Source: Pseudomonas parafulva NBRC 16636 = DSM 17004
GTDB taxonomy: Bacteria; Pseudomonadota; Gammaproteobacteria; Pseudomonadales; Pseudomonadaceae
Length of the DNA: 64,000 nucleotides
Assembly: GCF_000730645.1 (NCBI RefSeq)
Contig: NZ_BBIU01000020.1
Location: 24,582 to 88,581 of the forward strand
Reading direction: 5' to 3'
Part shown: in pieces, positions 59,618 to 64,000 of the stretch
Layout: each line of letters begins with the position of its first letter
How positions within the stretch are numbered: the first letter of the stretch is position 1
Program-made: the position numbers and the translations under genes
Notes under the pieces: model-generated
The model's database searches: none
Seen by the model: only the letters and a program-made list of their open reading frames with translations
What the model was told of the DNA's origin: nothing

Positions 59618-60696
59618 CGTGCACTGACCTCGCTGCCCTGCAGTGTTTGCGCCTGGGTATCAATGGTGGCCTCCACCGACATGCCAACCCGCAGGCGGCT
59701 CAGCAGGGGTTGCCCGTCATCGAACACGATTTTCACCGGGATGCGCTGCACCACCTTGGTGAAGTTACCCGTGGCGTTGTCTGGTTTGACGGCGGCGAAG
59801 GTGACGCCCGTTGCCGGGGCGATGCTTTGCACGTGGCCGTGCAGTTGCTCACCGGCGAAGGTGTCGACGCTGACAGTCACCGGCTGGCCGGGCTGCACGT
59901 GGGTCAGCTGGGTTTCCTGGAAGTTGCCGACCACATAGGCCTGCTGCAACGGCACCACCGAAAGCAGCCGCGCCCCAGGCGTTACATAGGCACCCACGCG
60001 CAAGGCGCGCTCACCCACCATGCCGTCCACCGGTGCAGTGATGCGGGTGTACGACAAATCCAGCTGGGCTTTCTCCAGGCCCGCTTCGGCACGTTTGAGC
60101 TGGCCATCGGCACTGGCCACCTGGGCGGTGAGGATGTCCACCTGCTTGCGGGTAGCCACCAGCGCCGCCTGGGCATTGGCCAGACGGGCCCGGGCCTGGT
60201 CCACCCGACTGCGGGCTTGCTGGGCGTTCTGCACGGTGCCGGCGCCCTGCTCGGCCAGCCGGCCGTAGCGGCGCACTTCATGGTCGGCAAAGCTCACTTC
60301 GGCCTGGGCCGCCTTTACCGCCGCTTCGGCCTGGGCGATCAGTGCCCCCTGCCGGTCAAGGGTGGCGCGGGCGTCGGCGCTTTGTGCCTGGGCCACCAAC
60401 AACTGCGCCTGGGCAGCATCCAGGGCAGCCTGGTAGTCACGGGCGTCGATGGTCGCCAGCAACTGCCCAGCCTCGACCTGCTGGTTGTCCTCCACCAATA
60501 CGTCCTTGATGAAGCCGGCGACCTTGGGCGCGACCACGGTGTAGTCGGCGATCACATAGGCGTCGTTGGTGCTTTGCCGGTGGTCACTGCCGAACAGCCA
60601 GGGGCCAACGAGAGCGGCCAGCACGGCCACGGCCAGCACTGAGCCAATGAACAGGGTTTTGCGGTTTTGGGTCATTTCAGCGTTACTCGAAGTCAT
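59614..60696 (-). CDS. EmrA-type membrane-fusion protein
   Basis: This adaptor links the EmrB pump to the outer-membrane duct. From ATG 60696 it has 360 residues: one N-terminal helix (TLFIGSVLAVAVLAALVGPWLF), a lipoyl half-motif (VAGFIKDVLVEDNQQVEAGQLLATID), a long Ala-rich coiled-coil hairpin (about 85-195) and the beta-barrel. ATGs at 60717 and 60675 are also in frame. It starts near the end of emrB. Confidence 0.92.
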   Translation of the reverse strand: MTSSNAEMTQNRKTLFIGSVLAVAVLAALVGPWLFGSDHRQSTNDAYVIADYTVVAPKVAGFIKDVLVEDNQQVEAGQLLATIDARDYQAALDAAQAQLLVAQAQSADARATLDRQGALIAQAEAAVKAAQAEVSFADHEVRRYGRLAEQGAGTVQNAQQARSRVDQARARLANAQAALVATRKQVDILTAQVASADGQLKRAEAGLEKAQLDLSYTRITAPVDGMVGERALRVGAYVTPGARLLSVVPLQQAYVVGNFQETQLTHVQPGQPVTVSVDTFAGEQLHGHVQSIAPATGVTFAAVKPDNATGNFTKVVQRIPVKIVFDDGQPLLSRLRVGMSVEATIDTQAQTLQGSEVSAR

Positions 60697-60703
60697 CCAG
60701 GGA

Positions 60704-62245
60704 TCAGGCCACCGCACGCGGCGGGTAGACCCGGGTAGGCACGAAAGGAATCAGGCAGATCAGGGCAACGGCGACACCCGCCATGACCAGGTAGAGGTCG
60801 GCGGAGGTCAGTACCGCGGCTTGTTCGTGAATGCGTGCAGCCAGGCCAGGGGTGTTGCCGTCTACCAACGCGGCATTGCCCAGGCTGTCGACCAGGTGGT
60901 TGGAATGGAAATGCCGGCGCACGGTACCCAGCCCGTCCAGCAGGCCGCCCGCGATGGCGGCGGACAGGCCCTTGACGGTGTTGAACCAGGCGGATGCAAA
61001 CGGCCCGTCCTGCGGGCTCATGCCCGTGGTGGACAGCATCAGCAAGGGCAGCACGGCCATGGGCTGGCCAAACACCTGCAGCAGGTAGAACGGGTAGAAG
61101 TCGCCCCGTATCCACTGTGAGGTCAGCAGGCTGCTGCCAATGCACGAGCAGCACAGCATGGCCAGCCCACAAGCCAGCACCCACCGGCAATCCACCGCGC
61201 GGATGTTGCACAGTGCGGCGGTAAGCGGCAGCGCGATCAGCTGGGGCATGGCCACCAACAGCATCAACGGGCTGGTCTGCGCGGGCCGATACCCTTGCAC
61301 CTGCGCCAGGTAGGCTGACGGGATGCTGCCTACGCCCGAGAGCACTACCAGCACGCCACACAGTGTCAGCAAGGCAAAACTCAGGTTGCGCCGCGACAAC
61401 ATGCGCAACTGGAAGAACGGCAGGGGCTCGGACCACTCGTTGAACAGGAACAGCACCAGCAGCAACACGCCCCCGCCCAGCAGCCAGCAGATCAGCGGCG
61501 AGTCGAACCAGCCCCAGCGGTCGCCCAGCGAAAGCCCCAGCACGATACTGCTGATGGCCGGCAGGCCGAGCAGCACACCGCGCCAGTCGAACTGCTTGAA
61601 GCGTTCAAGGCGCAACGGGTCCTGCGGCAGGCCCCAGGCCACGCAGGCACCCGCCAGCAGTGACGGCACAATGATCTGCCAGAACGCCCACTGCCAGCCC
61701 ACGTACTCGGTCCACAGGCCCGCCAGCGGCGTGCCCAGGTTGGGGCCGAACGTTGCTGTCAGGGCATAACAGGCCAGCCCATACACTTTGATGCCTGGGG
61801 GCAGAAAGCGCAGGGCCACGCTCATCAGCATCGGCGGCAAGGCACCGGAGGCAAAACCCTGCAGCACCCGCAGCAGCATCAGGCTGTGCAGGTTGGGGGC
61901 AAATGGCTGCAGCAGGCCCAGCACTGCGAACACTGCGATGGCGCAGAGGGTGAAGCGCCGCAGGGAGAAGGTGGTAGCCAGCCACGGCGCGAAGGCCATG
62001 GCCGACACCGAGGCGGCGCTGTACGCCGCCAGCAGCCAGGCGCCTTCGTCGGCACCAATACCCATGGCCCCGCGGATATCGGCCAGGGAAATCTTGGTCA
62101 CCGATTCATTCAGGCCCGCACACAGCACGGCCAGCAACACGCCAAACAGCCCAACCACCACCCGCAGGCCGAAGGCGCTCGGCACCGGTACGGCCGGCGC
62201 GGGTGCGGCGGCGGTTCCGGTAAAAGGGGCAGACAAGGCATTCAT
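60704..62245 (-). CDS. EmrB/QacA-type drug:proton antiporter (DHA2, 14 TM)
   Basis: This 513-residue MFS pump exports hydrophobic compounds through EmrA and the outer-membrane duct. Helices begin at about 25. The conserved motif WQWAFWQIIVPSLL and PNLGTPLAGLW (motif C-like) fit DHA2 pumps. The start MNALSAPFTG at 62245 has GGAG 10 bases upstream; 13 more codons are open. A LysR-box candidate lies about 97 bp upstream. Confidence 0.92.
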   Translation of the reverse strand: MNALSAPFTGTAAAPAPAVPVPSAFGLRVVVGLFGVLLAVLCAGLNESVTKISLADIRGAMGIGADEGAWLLAAYSAASVSAMAFAPWLATTFSLRRFTLCAIAVFAVLGLLQPFAPNLHSLMLLRVLQGFASGALPPMLMSVALRFLPPGIKVYGLACYALTATFGPNLGTPLAGLWTEYVGWQWAFWQIIVPSLLAGACVAWGLPQDPLRLERFKQFDWRGVLLGLPAISSIVLGLSLGDRWGWFDSPLICWLLGGGVLLLVLFLFNEWSEPLPFFQLRMLSRRNLSFALLTLCGVLVVLSGVGSIPSAYLAQVQGYRPAQTSPLMLLVAMPQLIALPLTAALCNIRAVDCRWVLACGLAMLCCSCIGSSLLTSQWIRGDFYPFYLLQVFGQPMAVLPLLMLSTTGMSPQDGPFASAWFNTVKGLSAAIAGGLLDGLGTVRRHFHSNHLVDSLGNAALVDGNTPGLAARIHEQAAVLTSADLYLVMAGVAVALICLIPFVPTRVYPPRAVA

Positions 62246-62333
62246 TAACAGAAATCTCCAGCAACATATTTGCGACTGGAGCAATTTTAAGAAGGTCGAA
62301 TGATGACGAAAACTGAATTGTCAGCAGGTTTAT

Positions 62334-62350
62334 ATTGCGTCAAACGCAAT
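62334..62350. promoter_or_regulatory. LysR operator candidate upstream of emrB
   Basis: ATTGCGTCAAACGCAAT is a 7-3-7 perfect inverted repeat containing T-N11-A (TGCG..CGCA). It lies in the gap between the LysR gene and emrB. A 17-bp relative is found upstream of the LysR gene itself. Confidence 0.7.
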
Positions 62351-62359
62351 CGACAACCT

Positions 62360-63265
62360 TCACGGGTCGCTGATACCGCAGGTTTTCATGGTCTGGCGTA
62401 GCCAGCGGTGGGCGGGGTCGTTGTCAAAGCGCGGGTGCCAGGCCTGCATCACGGTGACGGTTTCCAGCGGCACCGGGATCTCAAAGGACCGCAACGGCAG
62501 TTTCAGGCGCTGCACGCTGTTCAGGATGTTGGCGGGTATGGGCAGGATCAGGTCCGAGTCCGGCAGCGAGAACATCGCGGAATGGAAGCTGGTGGTAATC
62601 AGTGCCACTTGCCGTTCCACGCGGTGGTTGGCCAAGGCCACATCGATAGGCCCGTTGGCGCGGCCCCGACGGGACACGCTGATCTGCGGGAACGCGGCAA
62701 AGCGTTCGGGGGTGATGGGGCCATCGAAGATGGGGTGGTCGGTGCGGGCCAGCCCCACGAAGTAGGTATTGAACAGGCTCTGTACCTTGATCTCCGGGCC
62801 CAGTTCCACGGACGAGCTGACGATCAGGTCGATCTGCCCGTTGCGCAGCATGGCATCGTCATCGCCACTGCCCTCCGGCACGAAGCGCAGCACGGTGTGG
62901 GGCGCCTCGGCCAGCATCATGCGCAGCAGCTTGGCCCCGTAGAGGGCAATGAACAGGTCGTTGGTGCGGATGTTGAAGGCCCGGTGCAGGTTGGCCAGGT
63001 CCACGCCTTCGCGGCTGCGGAACACCTGGCCGGCCTGCTCGACCAGGCCGTGCACCTGGTCACGCAGGGCCAGTGCGCGTGGGGTGGGGACCAGGCCGCG
63101 ACCGGCGCGCACCAGTATCGGGTCGCCCAGCGCCTCCCGGATGCGCCCCAGGGTGCGGCTCATGGCAGCGGGGCTCAGGTTCATGCGCTGCGCGGCGCCC
63201 ACCACGCTGCCCTCGTCGAGCAGCACATCGAGGGCGACCAGCAGGTTCATGTCCGGGAGTTGCAT
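62360..63265 (-). CDS. LysR-type regulator of the efflux set
   Basis: The 301-residue protein starts MQLPDMNLLVALDVLLDEGSVVGAAQRMNL with the winged helix-turn-helix (about 5-65). The effector domain is about 90-300 (FNIRTNDLFIALYGAKLL.. is typical of the NodD-like subgroup). The ATG at 63265 is chosen to match the usual LysR start; 23 more codons are open. It lies upstream of emrB on the same strand and is probably autoregulated. Confidence 0.9.
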   Translation of the reverse strand: MQLPDMNLLVALDVLLDEGSVVGAAQRMNLSPAAMSRTLGRIREALGDPILVRAGRGLVPTPRALALRDQVHGLVEQAGQVFRSREGVDLANLHRAFNIRTNDLFIALYGAKLLRMMLAEAPHTVLRFVPEGSGDDDAMLRNGQIDLIVSSSVELGPEIKVQSLFNTYFVGLARTDHPIFDGPITPERFAAFPQISVSRRGRANGPIDVALANHRVERQVALITTSFHSAMFSLPDSDLILPIPANILNSVQRLKLPLRSFEIPVPLETVTVMQAWHPRFDNDPAHRWLRQTMKTCGISDP

Positions 63266-63318
63266 GGGGGTGGTTTCCGTCGCGCTATTTCGATGGGGCG
63301 ATGGTAGCAGGTTGCCCG

Positions 63319-63335
63319 ATTGCGTCTGGTGCAAT
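63319..63335. promoter_or_regulatory. LysR operator candidate upstream of the LysR gene
   Basis: ATTGCGTCTGGTGCAAT carries the same ends ATTGC..GCAAT, the same 17-bp length and the same T-N11-A spacing as 62334-62350. It is centred about 62 bp before the LysR start. Confidence 0.65.
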
Positions 63336-63434
63336 GCGCTCGTGCGGGGTGGGGTATTTATCCACAGGGTGGGTTGGGCGAAGAATGGTGGCTGGAAGAC
63401 AGCCCTTTTTGCCTGGCCGACTCAAGGAAACACG

Positions 63435-63884
63435 ATGCCCTGCCCTGTCCTTATTGCCATTGACGCCTCCCCCGCCTCCCACGCGCTGGTTACCCTGGCC
63501 AGGCGCTATTGCCAACCTGGGGAACACCGCCTGCATGTGCTGTTGGCCATTGATGCCACCTTCGCGGTGCATGATGCGCCTGGGCCTTATACGCCTGAGG
63601 AAATGCAGGAGTACCCTGCGGCTTGCGAGGAGCAGCAGCATGCGGATCAGGCTGTGGCGGCGGCTGTGGATGATCTGCAACGTGCGGGGTTTGAGTGCCA
63701 GGGGCACATGATGGCTGGGCTGCCGGCTGAGGTGATTGTGGGGAAGGCGCGGGCGCTGGGGTGTGAGTTGATCATCATGGGGCACCGGCATTTGTCGCGG
63801 CTGGGGCGGTTGTTGGACCCTTCGGTGAGTGGGAAGGTGATTGATGGGGTGCAGGTGCCGGTGTTGGTGGCGCCGGCGGGGTGA
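63435..63884 (+). CDS. Universal stress protein (UspA family)
   Basis: The 149-residue protein starts MPCPVLIAIDASPASHAL at ATG 63435 behind AAGGAAA. The longer open frame upstream overlaps the LysR gene and is excluded. The ATP-binding motif G-x2-G-x9-G is suggested by IIMGHRHLSRLGRLLDPSVSGKV, and the C-terminal PVLVAPA strand is typical. Confidence 0.88.
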   Translation: MPCPVLIAIDASPASHALVTLARRYCQPGEHRLHVLLAIDATFAVHDAPGPYTPEEMQEYPAACEEQQHADQAVAAAVDDLQRAGFECQGHMMAGLPAEVIVGKARALGCELIIMGHRHLSRLGRLLDPSVSGKVIDGVQVPVLVAPAG

Positions 63885-63915
63885 GGCTATTCCAAATAAC
63901 CACAACGTAATAGAA

Positions 63916-63945
63916 CTTGAAGCTTCAAGCTTCAAGCTCGTTCAG
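63916..63945. repeat. Palindromic AGCTTCAAG repeat
   Basis: CTTGAAGCTTCAAG (63916-63929) is a perfect palindrome, continued by a further CTTCAAGCTCG. It is the same sequence family as the arms around the four-helix-bundle gene. It lies after the stress-protein gene. Confidence 0.65.
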
Positions 63946-64000
63946 TGTGGGCGCAGACACCCAGCTAACATTCTTTTACGTGATTTGCGCTTAATCACCT

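Noticed and set aside
62949..63434. Upstream extension of the universal stress protein ORF
   Set aside because: It overlaps the LysR gene on the other strand, and the family start with a ribosome site is at 63435.

Overview
The window is a high-GC Pseudomonas chromosome segment, almost certainly from the P. putida group. The evidence is the petABC / rpsI-rplM / zapE / trpS neighbourhood, a P. putida-type methionine gamma-lyase next to an Lrp-type regulator, a complete 12-gene alginate operon, and the REP family with consensus close to CTGTGGGAGCGGGTTTACCCGCGAA. No rRNA, tRNA, CRISPR array, integrase or complete insertion sequence was found.

Layout. 1-3628: cytochrome bc1 genes petA-petB-petC (petC cut by the window edge) and rplM-rpsI, all on the minus strand. 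3887-10158: aldo/keto reductase, GlxA-type regulator, zapE, trpS, an alpha/beta hydrolase, zapG, and a 29-residue ORF preceded by a strong hairpin. 10265-12067: methionine gamma-lyase and its divergent Lrp-type regulator. 12101-19451: an accessory aldoxime-to-acid cluster (AraC regulator, haem aldoxime dehydratase, outer-membrane channel, amidase, Fe-type nitrile hydratase alpha and beta, CobW/P47K activator). Its key residues fall at the numbers known for characterised homologues. 19452-19912: REP-rich DNA with a 180-bp-period duplication that has copied the 3' end of cysNC.

19913-23229: the sulfate-activation pair cysD and cysNC, split by a four-helix-bundle gene flanked by 13-bp perfect inverted repeats. 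23475-32316: Nif3-like protein, the AlgW protease, the aapJQMP amino-acid ABC transporter with a sigma-54 promoter candidate, a carboxylesterase and an RhlB-type helicase. 32511-36593: moaCDE, a PIN-PhoH protein and a degenerate polysaccharide deacetylase. 36731-37510: yaaA. 37534-39768: a lower-GC accessory patch holding a small secreted protein, an unrecognised protein, and an ABC ATPase fused by deletion to the tail of an HlyD/MacA-type adaptor.

39769-56701: a 0.9-kb regulatory region with a good AlgU (sigma-22) promoter candidate, then algD-8-44-K-E-G-X-L-I-J-F-A. AlgW, encoded upstream in this window, is the protease that starts the cascade releasing AlgU, so the trigger and target of alginate control lie within about 16 kb of each other. 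56834-63884: small membrane protein, short-chain dehydrogenase, a LysR-controlled tripartite drug-efflux set (LysR, EmrB, EmrA, OprM-like) with two matching 17-bp operator candidates, and a universal stress protein.

Most interesting for follow-up: the inverted-repeat-flanked four-helix-bundle gene inside cysD-cysNC, which resembles the intervening sequences of bacterial 23S rRNA; the hairpin-led 29-residue ORF downstream of methionine gamma-lyase; the paired LysR boxes; and the REP-associated duplication.
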